A DNA stretch of 64,000 nucleotides from Ekhidna lutea (GCF_900188325.1 NZ_FZPD01000002.1:62001-126000), one strand, 5' to 3'. Shown: positions 37,527 through 47,265, numbered from the stretch's first letter. The notes: generated from the letters alone by a model not told the origin. Numbers and translations are program-made.

Positions 37527-37554
37527 TTAATTTAATAAACAGAATTAGAAATTG

Positions 37555-37587
37555 AAAAGTCCGCTGTGAAGCGGACTTTTTTCTTTT
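37555..37587 (+). terminator. Rho-independent terminator of the carbonic anhydrase gene
   Basis: 10-base stem AAAAGTCCGC / GCGGACTTTT, 6-base loop, and a T-rich tail (TTTTTTCTTTT). Confidence 0.9.
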
Positions 37588-37756
37588 GAGGTTGTGAAAA
37601 CAGCATTTAAATAAGGATAATTAGCACAAAACTTTTATCAGGGGTGTGTATGTTTTACTTTTGCATCTCAATTTTAAACAAAGCGACAAGAAGTTATCTT
37701 CTTTTTAAAAGACCAAAAGACCAAAGATCAGCAATTTTCACCCAGCGCCGGTAAAG

Positions 37757-37763
37757 AAAGGAG
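37757..37763 (+). promoter_or_regulatory. Shine-Dalgarno deciding a GTG start
   Basis: AAAGGAG ends six bases before GTG 37770. Such a clear site is uncommon in this window and supports GTG as the true start of the symporter. Confidence 0.65.
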
Positions 37764-37769
37764 TGGTCT

Positions 37770-39203
37770 GTGATCTTAGACATAGCAATCTTTGCTACTT
37801 ACGTCGTTTTAGTTTTCCTCGTAGGCCTTTATTTCTACAGAAAAAACAAAACCAGTGATGACTATTATGTGGCTGGAAGAAATGTATCCAGCTGGCACAT
37901 TGGTTTATCAGTAGTAGCCACAGATGTTGGTGGAGGTTTTTCTATAGGACTTGGTGGACTCGGGTTTACCATGGGACTATCTGGCTCATGGTTATTATTT
38001 ACAGGTCTGATAGGCGCATGGATGGCTGCTGTTTGGCTGATCCCCAAAGTGTATCAGCTTCCGGGTATTCAAAAACTTACGACACTGCCACAAATCTTTG
38101 AATTCTTCTATGGGAAAAGGGTAGCTATTCTTGCCGGTATCATTACCACTATTGGTTATCTGGGATTTACCAGTTCTCAGATTATTGCCGGCGCAAAATT
38201 AGCCTCCGGGACGTTCGTAGATTTTTCATTTACCCACGCAGTTCTTGTCATGGGCATTGTAGCTGTAGGTTATACCATCCTAGGCGGCTTAAAAGCGGTG
38301 ATTTACACAGACACCTTTCAGTGGATCATTTTGATGGCAGGGCTACTTTTCGCAGGCATTCCTTTTGCATATGAAGCCATTGGCGGATGGGAAGCTGTAA
38401 ACGCCATTGTTAATAAAGACTACCTCACATTGACCAACCTGACATGGAAGGACCTGGTCAACTGGTCGGTGACTATTATTCCTATCTGGTTTGTAGGGAT
38501 GACCCTCTACCAGCGAATATTTGCCAGTAGAGGTGAAAAACAAGCAAAGAAAGCCTGGTTCATTGCCGGATTGTTTGAGTGGCCTTTAATGGCATTTCTA
38601 GGTGTTATTCTAGGTCTTTTTGGTAGAGTGGCTTACGAACAAGGTCTCTTTGAAGTAGTTGGATTTGCAGCAACTGCTGATATGGATCCGGAATTAGGTC
38701 TTCCGGTATTGTTGAGAACGGTTTTGCCTCATGGCCTCATGGGACTTGTTTTAGCAGCCTATTTCTCAGCGGTTATGTCAACAGCAGATAGTTGCCTGAT
38801 GGCTTCTTCAGGCTCATTCCTTACCGATATTCTGCGATTTAAGGATCGTGGTGCTGAGGATATGGACAAGAAATCGCTACGGGCATCACAGCTGGCAACT
38901 CTGGTCCTTGGAGTGATCGCCTTGATTATTGCGCTATCCCTTGAAAATGTGTTAGAGGCTATGCTATTTTCGTATGCCTTCATGGTTTCCGGTTTATTCG
39001 TACCCATTGTTGGTGCTTTCTATTGGAAAAAGGCGAATAAAGTAGGTGCTTTTGTCGCGATGATACTGGGAGGTCTAACAACTACGACCCTGACCTTGTT
39101 AGAAATACAATGGTTTGGGCTTGACCCCAATCTTTATGGAATAATTATCGCCTTAATCGTGTTTATTAGCATAGGATTAATTAAAAATCATACAAACAAA
39201 TGA
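37770..39203 (+). CDS. Sodium:solute symporter (SSS family)
   Basis: 477 residues with about 13 hydrophobic spans. SSS features are clear: RKNKTSDDYYVAGRNVSSW near the N-terminus, the glycine-rich GGGFSIGLGGLGFT, GYLGFTSSQIIAGAKLASG, and YFSAVMSTADSCLMASSGSF with the Na2-site Ser/Thr. It carries solutes with Na+ into the cell. The substrate is not readable from sequence, but the ATGA overlap with the acetyltransferase and the racemases and amidohydrolase downstream suggest an amino acid or N-acyl amino acid. Starts at GTG. Confidence 0.93.
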   Translation: MILDIAIFATYVVLVFLVGLYFYRKNKTSDDYYVAGRNVSSWHIGLSVVATDVGGGFSIGLGGLGFTMGLSGSWLLFTGLIGAWMAAVWLIPKVYQLPGIQKLTTLPQIFEFFYGKRVAILAGIITTIGYLGFTSSQIIAGAKLASGTFVDFSFTHAVLVMGIVAVGYTILGGLKAVIYTDTFQWIILMAGLLFAGIPFAYEAIGGWEAVNAIVNKDYLTLTNLTWKDLVNWSVTIIPIWFVGMTLYQRIFASRGEKQAKKAWFIAGLFEWPLMAFLGVILGLFGRVAYEQGLFEVVGFAATADMDPELGLPVLLRTVLPHGLMGLVLAAYFSAVMSTADSCLMASSGSFLTDILRFKDRGAEDMDKKSLRASQLATLVLGVIALIIALSLENVLEAMLFSYAFMVSGLFVPIVGAFYWKKANKVGAFVAMILGGLTTTTLTLLEIQWFGLDPNLYGIIIALIVFISIGLIKNHTNK

Positions 39204-39649
39204 ATATAACCTTTAAGAAATACTTCCCTGCTCAAACAGTAGGGCTATACGAAAAAGAAGAGATTGTTAGTTTCTTACATCGTTTCCTGGATGAATTTGG
39301 AGATCCGAAAGAAGACATCAGAAAGTGCATAGAATACGCATTAAATGCTGGTAAGCATCCTGGAGGTTTGATTTTATCCGCCTGGGATGGTGATACCATT
39401 GTAGGAGCTACTATTATCAATAAGACAGGAATGGAAGGCTATATTCCTGAAAATATTCTAGTCTATATAGCTACTCATTCAGAATATCGTGGAAAAGGTA
39501 TTGGTGGACAATTAATAGAGCGAGCTTTCAAGGAAACAGAGGGCGACATTGCATTACATGTTGAGCCAGAAAATCCGGCTAAAAAGCTTTATGAAAAACT
39601 TGGTTTCACCAATAAATACCTTGAGATGCGATGGAAGAGGGAACAATAA
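39200..39649 (+). CDS. GNAT-family N-acetyltransferase
   Basis: 149 residues. The acetyl-CoA-binding signature is EYRGKGIGGQLIERAFKE, preceded by the strand GATIINKTGMEGYIPENILVYIATH and followed by HVEPENPAKKLYEKLGFTNKY. It transfers an acetyl group to an amine; the acceptor is unknown. Its ATG overlaps the symporter stop (ATGA), and its end overlaps the M20 gene by 19 bases. The pairing with an N-acyl amino acid hydrolase suggests an amino acid or related amine. Confidence 0.9.
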   Translation: MNITFKKYFPAQTVGLYEKEEIVSFLHRFLDEFGDPKEDIRKCIEYALNAGKHPGGLILSAWDGDTIVGATIINKTGMEGYIPENILVYIATHSEYRGKGIGGQLIERAFKETEGDIALHVEPENPAKKLYEKLGFTNKYLEMRWKREQ

Positions 39650-40767
39650 AAGACCTTATTGATTTTCGTCTAGACTTACATAAACACCCTGAAGTATCAC
39701 AGAAAGAATTTGAAACGCAAAAGCGGATCATAAACTATCTGGACAGCAAAGGGATTAAAGCCTTAAAAGCAGGTGGAACAGGAGCCATGGTCATTATGGA
39801 TTCAGGGAAGGCAGGTAAAACCATCATGTTGCGTTCTGATCATGATGCTTTACCCATTCAGGAGATAAATGATTTCGATCATAAATCAAGTGTGGATGGC
39901 GTTTCACATAAGTGTGGCCATGACGGACATACGGCTATTATGTGTGGTGTGGCACAATACTTTCAATCTAACCCAATAAAGAAGGGCAAGCTTGTACTGG
40001 TATTTCAGCCTGCCGAAGAAAATGGTGAAGGAGCTAAGGCAATTCTAGCCGATGACAATTTCAACTTTGAGCCTGATCTTGTTTTTGCTTTGCATAATTT
40101 ACCTGGATATCCATTACATCAGATTGTGATTAAGGACAAAAACTTCACCACAGCGGCAAAAAGTATCATCATTAAATTGTCAGGCAAGACTTCTCATGCA
40201 GCAGAGCCTGAATTAGGTATAAATCCAGCCAGAGCTATTGCTGAATTGATCAATATGTTTGAGGCAGAAAGTCAGCCTGATTTGACTCGGGATGATTTTG
40301 CATTAGGATCGCCCGTCCACATCAATATGGGTGAAAAATCCTACGGAATCACCGCCGGATATGGAGAGGTACACTATACCCTCAGGACCTGGAATGGAAA
40401 GATGATGAAGGATTTTGCAGAGCGAGTAGTACGCCAAACGGAAGAAACAGCAAAAAATCATCAATTGAAGTTAGACATTAGCTGGACGGAGGAATTCGAC
40501 TCTAATAACAACCACCCTGATTCAATGAAGGAGATAAGAGCGGCTATTGAAGTGAATGGGTTTGATTCTACAGAACGAGAGCGACCGTTCAAGTGGGGGG
40601 AAGATTTCGGATTGTTCACACAAAAGTATCCGGGAGCAATGTTTGGAATTGGATCAGGAGATGATTGTCCGGCGCTTCATAATCCGGACTATGATTTCCC
40701 TGACGAAATCATTCCCACAGGTATTAAAATGTTTACCACGATCGTAGAAAAAGCGATTAATGAATAG
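39631..40767 (+). CDS. M20-family amidohydrolase (aminoacylase-like)
   Basis: 378 residues. M20D features are visible: LHKHPEVSQKEFETQ, RSDHDALPIQE, CGHDGHTAIMCG with the first metal ligands, FQPAEENGEGAK with catalytic Glu, and SHAAEPELGINP in the lid domain. These enzymes remove acyl groups from amino acids or related amides such as N-acetyl-L-amino acids and indole-acetyl conjugates. Whether it takes D- or L-substrates cannot be told. It lies between an acetyltransferase and a racemase. It starts with ATG 39631 inside the preceding gene. Confidence 0.92.
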   Translation: MEEGTIKDLIDFRLDLHKHPEVSQKEFETQKRIINYLDSKGIKALKAGGTGAMVIMDSGKAGKTIMLRSDHDALPIQEINDFDHKSSVDGVSHKCGHDGHTAIMCGVAQYFQSNPIKKGKLVLVFQPAEENGEGAKAILADDNFNFEPDLVFALHNLPGYPLHQIVIKDKNFTTAAKSIIIKLSGKTSHAAEPELGINPARAIAELINMFEAESQPDLTRDDFALGSPVHINMGEKSYGITAGYGEVHYTLRTWNGKMMKDFAERVVRQTEETAKNHQLKLDISWTEEFDSNNNHPDSMKEIRAAIEVNGFDSTERERPFKWGEDFGLFTQKYPGAMFGIGSGDDCPALHNPDYDFPDEIIPTGIKMFTTIVEKAINE

Positions 40768-41911
40768 TACATCATATATTGAGCTGAGCCGTGAGGCCTA
40801 TCAAAATAATCTTGATTTTTTGCGATCCTACATTAAAAAAGGAACCCGTATCTCTTCTGTTGTAAAAGGTAATGCTTATGGCCATGGGATTGATGATTTT
40901 GTCCCCATGGCTGAATCTATGGGGATAGACCATTTTTCTGTTAACAGTGCTGATGAGGCACTGGAAGTCTTAAAGGCAAGAACAAATCCTAAAACAGAAA
41001 TTATGATTATGGGATTTATTGCCAATGAAGACCTTTCATGGGCTATTGAAAATGAAATTTCATTTTTTGTATTTGAATTTGATAGAGTGCGAACGGCCAT
41101 TGAAATAGCCAGGTCGACCGGCAAAAAGGCACGTATTCATATTGAGCTGGAAACCGGAATGAATCGAACCGGGTTTGATCAGGAAGAAATTACACGTTTA
41201 ATCCCTTTGATTAAAGAAAATAGAGATAAGCTTGAAATTGAGGGGCTATGCACCCACTATGCAGGGGCAGAAAGTATAGCCAACTATCTCAGAGTGGAGG
41301 AACAAAAACGGGACTTTAAGCAGATGGCTGAACTACTGGCAGAGCATGACATAATTCCTAAAATGAAGCATACATGTTGTTCTGCGGCATCTATTCGCTT
41401 ACCAGATATGCATGAAGATATGGTAAGAATAGGAATACTTCAGTATGGTTTCTGGCCTAGCCGAGAAATATTTATAGAATACCTGAAAGGCAAAAAAGAC
41501 AAAACTGAACCCTTGCGAAGGCTAATTTCCTGGAAAAGTAGTGTTATGAGTGTAAAAAAGGTGGAAATGGGTGAGTTTGTCGGGTATGGAACCACATATC
41601 TGGCACAGCGAGACATGAAGATTGCAATTGTGCCGATCGGCTATTCGCACGGTTTTAGTCGGTCTCTTAGCAATACAGGTAGGGTGTTAATTAATGGATT
41701 CAGAGTACCTGTTGTTGGTATGGTCAATATGAACAATATGGCTATAGATGTTTCCGAGCTGGAACAAGTAAAAAAAGGAGATGAAGTAACTTTAATAGGG
41801 AAAAGCGGTGATGTAGAAATTAGTGTGGCATCTTTTGGCGAACTTAGTGATCAACTAAATTATGAGTTGCTCACACGTTTACCAACCAAAATCCCGAGAA
41901 TAATAAACTAG
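40760..41911 (+). CDS. Alanine racemase family protein, copy 1
   Basis: 383 residues. PLP lysine at residue 36 (SVVKGNAYGHG), catalytic Tyr276 in GEFVGYGTTY, and Arg136 in TGMNRTGF are all present, so the fold and centre are intact. Compared with common Alr, it has TCCSAASIRLP instead of NSAG and the motif ILQYGFWPS, features it shares with copy 2 at 53858. It interconverts L- and D-amino acids; alanine is the default, but the context (an ornithine-type racemase next to it) leaves broader specificity open. It overlaps the amidohydrolase by eight bases. Confidence 0.88.
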   Translation: MNSTSYIELSREAYQNNLDFLRSYIKKGTRISSVVKGNAYGHGIDDFVPMAESMGIDHFSVNSADEALEVLKARTNPKTEIMIMGFIANEDLSWAIENEISFFVFEFDRVRTAIEIARSTGKKARIHIELETGMNRTGFDQEEITRLIPLIKENRDKLEIEGLCTHYAGAESIANYLRVEEQKRDFKQMAELLAEHDIIPKMKHTCCSAASIRLPDMHEDMVRIGILQYGFWPSREIFIEYLKGKKDKTEPLRRLISWKSSVMSVKKVEMGEFVGYGTTYLAQRDMKIAIVPIGYSHGFSRSLSNTGRVLINGFRVPVVGMVNMNNMAIDVSELEQVKKGDEVTLIGKSGDVEISVASFGELSDQLNYELLTRLPTKIPRIIN

Positions 41912-41912
41912 C

Positions 41913-42983
41913 ATGGCTTACGTAGAATTATATAAAGACAAACTCAAAAAGAATTATCAATTCCTGGATAACGTATTTAAGGAAAATGATATCGCCTGGG
42001 CTGTTGTATCTAAGCTTTTGTGTGGTAACGAAAAGTTCTTAAAAGAAGTTATTGATCTGGGCACCAAGGAAATTTGTGATTCACGAATAAGTAACCTGGA
42101 GACGATAAAGAAACTTGATGAATCTGTTCAAACAGTATACATTAAACCACCGGCTAAAAGGAGTATTCCCAGGTTAGTCAAATATGCAGATGCAAGCTTT
42201 AATACTGAGTATAAAACCATCAAGTGGATCTCGGATGAAGCAGTAAAGCAAAACAAGAAACATAAGGTCATCATTATGATCGAGTTAGGTGATTTGCGCG
42301 AAGGAGTGATGGGTGATCATTTGATGGATTTCTATGAGTCAGTCTTTAATCTTCCAAACATTGAGGTGACAGGAATTGGTGCAAACCTGAACTGCCTGTA
42401 CGGGGTGATGCCTTCCGAAGATAAACTTGTTCAACTATCTCTATATGAGCAGCTTATAGAGGCTAAGTTCAACAGAAAAATCCCGTGGGTAACTGGTGGA
42501 ACTTCAGTGGTAATTCCACTGATTTTTAGAAAGCAAATCCCCGATGGAATCAATCATTTTAGAGTAGGTGAAACCCTGTTTTTCGGATTGGATTTGTTTA
42601 CCCAGGAAGTTGTTCCAGGAATGGAAGGAGATGTATTCAAGCTCTACTCAGAGATTATTGAAATCACAGAAAAACCAAAAATTCCAAGTGGGTATATGGA
42701 AACCAATCCATCAGGAGAAACTTTTGAAATCAATGAGGATGATTACGGCAAAACATCTTACAGAGCTATTCTGGATATTGGACTTTTGGATGTATCAGAA
42801 GACTTCCTGATACCGGAAGATGATTCAATAGAGATAACTGGTGCTAGCTCGGATATGCTTATTGTAGACCTTGGGGGATCCAGTGAAAAATACAAGGTAG
42901 GAGACCTTGTTTCATTTAAGCTCAAGTATATGGGGGCTCTTGGCATTTTCAACTCGGACTACATTGAGAAGCGCGTGGTTTAA
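41913..42983 (+). CDS. Alanine/ornithine racemase family PLP enzyme
   Basis: 356 residues, one base after the preceding racemase. PLP lysine at residue 34 (AWAVVSKLLCGN); EICDSRISNLETIKKL; IGANLNCLYGVMPSEDKL; VTGGTSVVIPL; and FRVGETLFFGLD are typical of the alanine/ornithine-racemase group (ORR-like), not of Alr. These enzymes racemise ornithine, lysine, arginine or alanine using a fold-III PLP domain. Adjacent paralogues in one operon imply two different substrates or a two-step use. Confidence 0.85.
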   Translation: MAYVELYKDKLKKNYQFLDNVFKENDIAWAVVSKLLCGNEKFLKEVIDLGTKEICDSRISNLETIKKLDESVQTVYIKPPAKRSIPRLVKYADASFNTEYKTIKWISDEAVKQNKKHKVIIMIELGDLREGVMGDHLMDFYESVFNLPNIEVTGIGANLNCLYGVMPSEDKLVQLSLYEQLIEAKFNRKIPWVTGGTSVVIPLIFRKQIPDGINHFRVGETLFFGLDLFTQEVVPGMEGDVFKLYSEIIEITEKPKIPSGYMETNPSGETFEINEDDYGKTSYRAILDIGLLDVSEDFLIPEDDSIEITGASSDMLIVDLGGSSEKYKVGDLVSFKLKYMGALGIFNSDYIEKRVV

Positions 42984-42999
42984 AATTCTAAATAGTTTC

Positions 43000-43007
43000 T
43001 ACTTTTG
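43000..43007 (+). promoter_or_regulatory. Bacteroidota -7 element upstream of the EF-hand gene
   Basis: TACTTTTG, 18 bases before the ATG at 43026. It suggests the EF-hand gene may also be transcribed on its own. Confidence 0.4.
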
Positions 43008-43025
43008 TGACTAAATCACACGCCA

Positions 43026-43604
43026 ATGTCAGCAGAATTTCAACGTAAAAAGCTCGGGTACTTCTTTCGTATTCTAGACCTAAATAGCAATAGCAGTCTT
43101 CAAATGGATGACTTCACTGAAATGGTGGAGAAAGTCCGTGTCACGATGGGGTATGATCCCGGTGACAAGGGTCACCAAAGAATCACAGATAAAGCTGTCA
43201 GGTTATTTAACTCCTTGGTAGATGATATTAAGCCCTTTAGTTTCAACCAGGTGACGGAAGATGAGTGGGTTGATTTCTTTCTGAAAAAAGTAATATTATC
43301 TAAAGACGAGGATATTCTGGACGAGTATAAAGAGCTGATTTTCAACTTCATGTTTGACTTCTTCGATCAAAACCGTGATGGATATATCTCTAAGAAGGAG
43401 TACGAAGATTTTTATGAAATTTTTGGTATAAACAAAGAATACTGTGACAAGGCATATCACTTGCTTGACAAGTCACAGAGTGGTAAGCTATCACGGTACG
43501 ACCTGATGGGAGCCGTTGAAGACTTTTTTGCTGCCAGTGACACCACATTACCAGGAAACTGGATTTTTGGTAATTGGGAATCAGAGCCGCATGCTGTTTT
43601 GTAA
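43026..43604 (+). CDS. EF-hand calcium-binding protein (calerythrin-like)
   Basis: 192 residues, no signal, so cytoplasmic. One canonical EF-hand is clear at about residues 117-128 (DQNRDGYISKKE). Others are degenerate: near residue 18 (DLNSNSSLQMDD) and near residue 151 (DKSQSGKLSRYD). The layout resembles the four-EF-hand sarcoplasmic/calerythrin group. It probably binds calcium as a buffer or sensor. It sits 42 bases after the racemases, so it may belong to the operon, but it also has its own promoter-like element. Confidence 0.82.
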   Translation: MSAEFQRKKLGYFFRILDLNSNSSLQMDDFTEMVEKVRVTMGYDPGDKGHQRITDKAVRLFNSLVDDIKPFSFNQVTEDEWVDFFLKKVILSKDEDILDEYKELIFNFMFDFFDQNRDGYISKKEYEDFYEIFGINKEYCDKAYHLLDKSQSGKLSRYDLMGAVEDFFAASDTTLPGNWIFGNWESEPHAVL

Positions 43605-45605
43605 TTAAGCTAAATCATCCAGGTACGCGTCATCTACCAAGTTGGGTAGCGTCACTTTAAGCTCTGGGGTTCGCTCCATTTCCCTTTTGATGGCGAATAA
43701 AGCTTCGTCATTTCTGGCCCAGCTACGTCTTGCTATTCCATTATTTACATCGTAAAAAAGCATGGATTTTAGCCTTCTATCTGCTTCATCAGAACCATCC
43801 AATAACATACCAAAGCCACCATTGATCACTTCGCCCCAGCCTACGCCACCGCCATTGTGGATAGAAACCCAGGTAGCACCTCTGAAGCTATCACCAATCA
43901 CATTTTGGATCGCCATGTCTGCAGTATATCGACTGCCATCATAGATGTTGCTTGTTTCTCTGAATGGTGAATCAGTACCGCTAACATCGTGGTGGTCACG
44001 ACCCAGCACGATAGGCGCAGAAATATCGCCTGACTTGATTGCTTGATTGAATGCCTCAGCTATTTTGGATCGGCCTTCTGCATCAGCGTACAGAATTCTG
44101 GCTTGTGAGCCAACCACCAGTCTGTTCTTTTCTGCTTCCTCAATCCATCGGATATTGTCCTGCATTTGCTGCTGGATTTCTGCCGGTGATTGAGATTTGA
44201 TCTCTCGCATGACCTCTACGGCAATCTGATCTGACTTTCTCAAATCTTCTGCTTTTCCGGATGTGCACACCCATCGGAATGGTCCAAACCCATAATCGAA
44301 ACACATAGGTCCAAGGATATCCTGAACATAAGAGGGATACTTGAAGTCGATTCCATTTTCAGCCATCACTTCACCACCAGCTCGTGAAGCTTCTAGCAAG
44401 AAAGCATTGCCATAGTCAAAGAAGTACGTTCCTCTTTCGGCATGCTTATTTACTGCAGCAGCATGTCTCCTCAGCGTTTCTTGCACATGCTCTTTGAATT
44501 TCTCAGGGTTGTTACGGATCAGGTCATTCGATTCTTCAAAGCTTAATCCGGCAGGGTAGTAGCCTCCTGACCATGGATTGTGAAGGGAAGTCTGATCTGA
44601 CCCTAGTTCAATAAGGATGTTTTCATCATAAAAACGTTCCCAAACGTCCACCACATTACCAACGAAAGCAATGGACACAACTTCCTCATTTTCCTTCGCC
44701 TTTTTTACACGATTTACTAGTTGGCTGATATCCTCGATAATCTCATCTACCCAACCTTGTTCATGACGTTTACGAGCAGCATTTGGATTGACTTCAGCAC
44801 ACACAGTGACACATCCAGCAATGTTTCCGGCTTTTGGTTGAGCGCCGCTCATGCCGCCAAGACCAGCCGTAAGGAAGATTTTACCGGCAGGAGAGACGCC
44901 TGAACCTAGTTTCTTGCGAAAGGCGTTCATCACGGTAATCGTTGTACCATGTACGATTCCTTGTGGCCCGATATACATATAAGAGCCTGCGGTCATTTGA
45001 CCATACTGTGTGACTCCAAGTGCGTTGAACTTCTCCCAATCATCCGGTTGTGAGTAATTTGGAATCATCATTCCATTAGTTACTACTACTCTTGGAGCTT
45101 CTTTATGCGACGGAAATAAACCCATCGGATGACCGGAGTACATGTGTAAGGTTTGCTCATCTGTCATTGTGGCTAAATACTGCATGGTGAGCAGGTACTG
45201 GGCCCAGTTTTGAAACACAGCCCCATTTCCACCATAGGTAATAAGTTCTTCTGGATGTTGGGCAACAGCCGGGTCCAGGTTGTTCTGGATCATTAACATG
45301 ATGGATGCTGCCTGTTTTGATTGAGCCGGGTACTCTTCGATCGGACGGGCATACATGTCATATTCAGGCATAAATCTGTACATATAGATCCTACCGAAAT
45401 CGTTGAGCTCTTGCCAGAATTCTTCTGCTAACTCTTTATGCCAGGTTGAAGGAAAGTATCTAAGCGCATTTCTTACCGCCAGCTTCTTCTCATCTGGAGA
45501 GAGTATGTCTTTTCTTTTAGGAGCCCTGTTTACTCCATCCTTTAATTTTTTTTTAGGTGGTAAGCTGTCAGGTATACCTTGAAGTATGTGTTCTTGAAAT
45601 GTCAT
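43605..45605 (-). CDS. hutU: Urocanate hydratase
   Basis: 666 residues, complete. NAD+-binding GLGGMSGAQ at 248-256, catalytic Cys447 in GPFRWVCTSG, and the surrounding YGNAFLLEASRAGG are conserved. It converts urocanate to imidazolonepropionate in histidine breakdown. Its stop is immediately adjacent to the stop of the convergent EF-hand gene (no spacer). hutH lies 79 bases upstream on the same strand. The next genes of the pathway (hutI, hutG) are not in the window. Confidence 0.97.
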   Translation of the reverse strand: MTFQEHILQGIPDSLPPKKKLKDGVNRAPKRKDILSPDEKKLAVRNALRYFPSTWHKELAEEFWQELNDFGRIYMYRFMPEYDMYARPIEEYPAQSKQAASIMLMIQNNLDPAVAQHPEELITYGGNGAVFQNWAQYLLTMQYLATMTDEQTLHMYSGHPMGLFPSHKEAPRVVVTNGMMIPNYSQPDDWEKFNALGVTQYGQMTAGSYMYIGPQGIVHGTTITVMNAFRKKLGSGVSPAGKIFLTAGLGGMSGAQPKAGNIAGCVTVCAEVNPNAARKRHEQGWVDEIIEDISQLVNRVKKAKENEEVVSIAFVGNVVDVWERFYDENILIELGSDQTSLHNPWSGGYYPAGLSFEESNDLIRNNPEKFKEHVQETLRRHAAAVNKHAERGTYFFDYGNAFLLEASRAGGEVMAENGIDFKYPSYVQDILGPMCFDYGFGPFRWVCTSGKAEDLRKSDQIAVEVMREIKSQSPAEIQQQMQDNIRWIEEAEKNRLVVGSQARILYADAEGRSKIAEAFNQAIKSGDISAPIVLGRDHHDVSGTDSPFRETSNIYDGSRYTADMAIQNVIGDSFRGATWVSIHNGGGVGWGEVINGGFGMLLDGSDEADRRLKSMLFYDVNNGIARRSWARNDEALFAIKREMERTPELKVTLPNLVDDAYLDDLA

Positions 45606-45684
45606 ATTCTTATCCTTTTAACCTCTGAGTAAACTGAGATGCTCACAGAGTTTTCAGAAGACTCTCAGCTATCTCTTGGTTATT

Positions 45685-47265
45685 TTAATAATTATCAAAC
45701 TCGTCACTAAATGATGTTTCCAGCGAAACACCTTCCGTTTTTGCAGTTTCGGTTGCAACAGTAATCAACTCCTTATTTTTCACCATCTCAATGGCAGTCT
45801 CCATGATTTCATTCATCACGCCATCTTTTGTAATGTGATCAATTTTAGATCTCACATGGTCGTGGATAGCAGCCATCACTTTGCTTGACTTTAACGGGCG
45901 ATGGAAATCCAAGGCCTGTGCAGCACAGAATATCTCCACACCAATGATCTTCTCTACGTTTTCAACAACTCTCAATGCTTTTCTTCCTCCTATGGACCCC
46001 ATACTCACATGATCTTCTTGTCCGAGTGAAGTAGGAATACTGTCTGCACTGGCAGGGAAACAAAGCCCTTTGTTTTCGCTTACCAGACCAGCAGTGGTAT
46101 ACTGAGGAATCATAAACCCGGAATTCGTTCCCGTTTCTTTAAGCAATAGTTTAGGCACTCCTGGTGTATCTCCTTCCAATGAAAGGTAGATTCTCCGGTC
46201 TGAGATGTTACCAACTTCCGCAGCTGCCAGACATGCATAATCAATAGGTAGCGCCATTGGTTGCCCGTGAAAATTCCCACCGCTAATGGTATGCTCAGCA
46301 CTGAACACGATAGGGTTATCGGTGACAGAGTTGATTTCCACCTCCAGCATTTCCTTGACGTGAAGCCATGCATTTCGCGAAGCTCCATGAACCTGCGGCA
46401 TACATCGAAGCGAGTACGGGTCCTGCACTCGTGCACAATTGGCGTGGGAGTGGACTACCTCAGAACCGTTTAGTAAATTGCTAATAAAGGCTGCAACATG
46501 TCTGTTTCCTTTAAAAGCTCTTACTTCATGCAGCTCTGGTGAGAATGGTTTGACAGAAGCTAAAAGCCCTTCAACCATCATTGACCCGGCAATGTCGGCA
46601 TGTACTAATACATTTTGTAATCGCTCAACAACCTTGACCGCATGCGCTGCGATGAACTGGGTGCCATTGATCAGACCCAACCCTTCTTTTGCTCCTAGTT
46701 CGATTGGTTCCAGCTTTTCAGCTTTCATCCATTCAGACGTTTTCACAAAAGCTCCTTTATGTCTCACCTTGCCTAATCCAATAAGCGGGAGAAAGAGATG
46801 TGAGAGAGGAGCAAGATCACCTGACGCGCCAACCGAACCCTGCTCCGGAACCAACGGTATAATATCATTATCAATGTGGAAGATGATGCGATCGATGGTT
46901 TGCTCTTGCACGCCCGAAAATCCTTTCGCTAACGCATGCACTTTCAGGATCATCATCAGTTTAGCCAGTACATCGGCAATTGGATCACCCAGGCCGACAG
47001 CATGACTCATCAGTAGATTTTTTTGAAGAGTACCGGTTTCTTCCTTTGAAATTTGTGTTGTGCACAGAGGACCAAAGCCAGTATTGATACCATAAACTGC
47101 CTTTTCGCCATCGGCAATGGTTTTTACATCATTTGCGCTTTTATTAACTGCGTCACGTGCCTTTGATGATAATATACCCTTGATTTTCCCCTCTGCTATC
47201 GCGATTGCAATACCAGCTGTAAGGTAATCTTCTCCGTAATGAAATGAATCAGGAAATGCTGCCAT
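45685..47265 (-). CDS. hutH: Histidine ammonia-lyase
   Basis: 526 residues, complete. The self-generated MIO cofactor arises from Ala147-Ser148-Gly149 in QGSVGASGDLAPLSHL; other conserved parts are YGINTGFGPL and GGNFHGQPMALPIDY. It removes ammonia from histidine to give urocanate, for hutU downstream. A tyrosine/phenylalanine-type specificity is possible in the family, but pairing with hutU settles it. The leader has a good -7 element. Confidence 0.96.
   Translation of the reverse strand: MAAFPDSFHYGEDYLTAGIAIAIAEGKIKGILSSKARDAVNKSANDVKTIADGEKAVYGINTGFGPLCTTQISKEETGTLQKNLLMSHAVGLGDPIADVLAKLMMILKVHALAKGFSGVQEQTIDRIIFHIDNDIIPLVPEQGSVGASGDLAPLSHLFLPLIGLGKVRHKGAFVKTSEWMKAEKLEPIELGAKEGLGLINGTQFIAAHAVKVVERLQNVLVHADIAGSMMVEGLLASVKPFSPELHEVRAFKGNRHVAAFISNLLNGSEVVHSHANCARVQDPYSLRCMPQVHGASRNAWLHVKEMLEVEINSVTDNPIVFSAEHTISGGNFHGQPMALPIDYACLAAAEVGNISDRRIYLSLEGDTPGVPKLLLKETGTNSGFMIPQYTTAGLVSENKGLCFPASADSIPTSLGQEDHVSMGSIGGRKALRVVENVEKIIGVEIFCAAQALDFHRPLKSSKVMAAIHDHVRSKIDHITKDGVMNEIMETAIEMVKNKELITVATETAKTEGVSLETSFSDEFDNY

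Noticed and set aside
37590-37769. Riboswitch in the leader of the symporter
   Set aside because: The leader is about 180 bases and has a CAGCGCCGG stretch, but I found no conserved riboswitch core or terminator/antiterminator pair.
46439-47005. A 188-residue open frame on the + strand inside hutH
   Set aside because: It is antisense to a complete, conserved enzyme, with a composition dictated by the hutH codons (Ser/Pro/Thr/Cys-rich), no family text and no spacing for a promoter.
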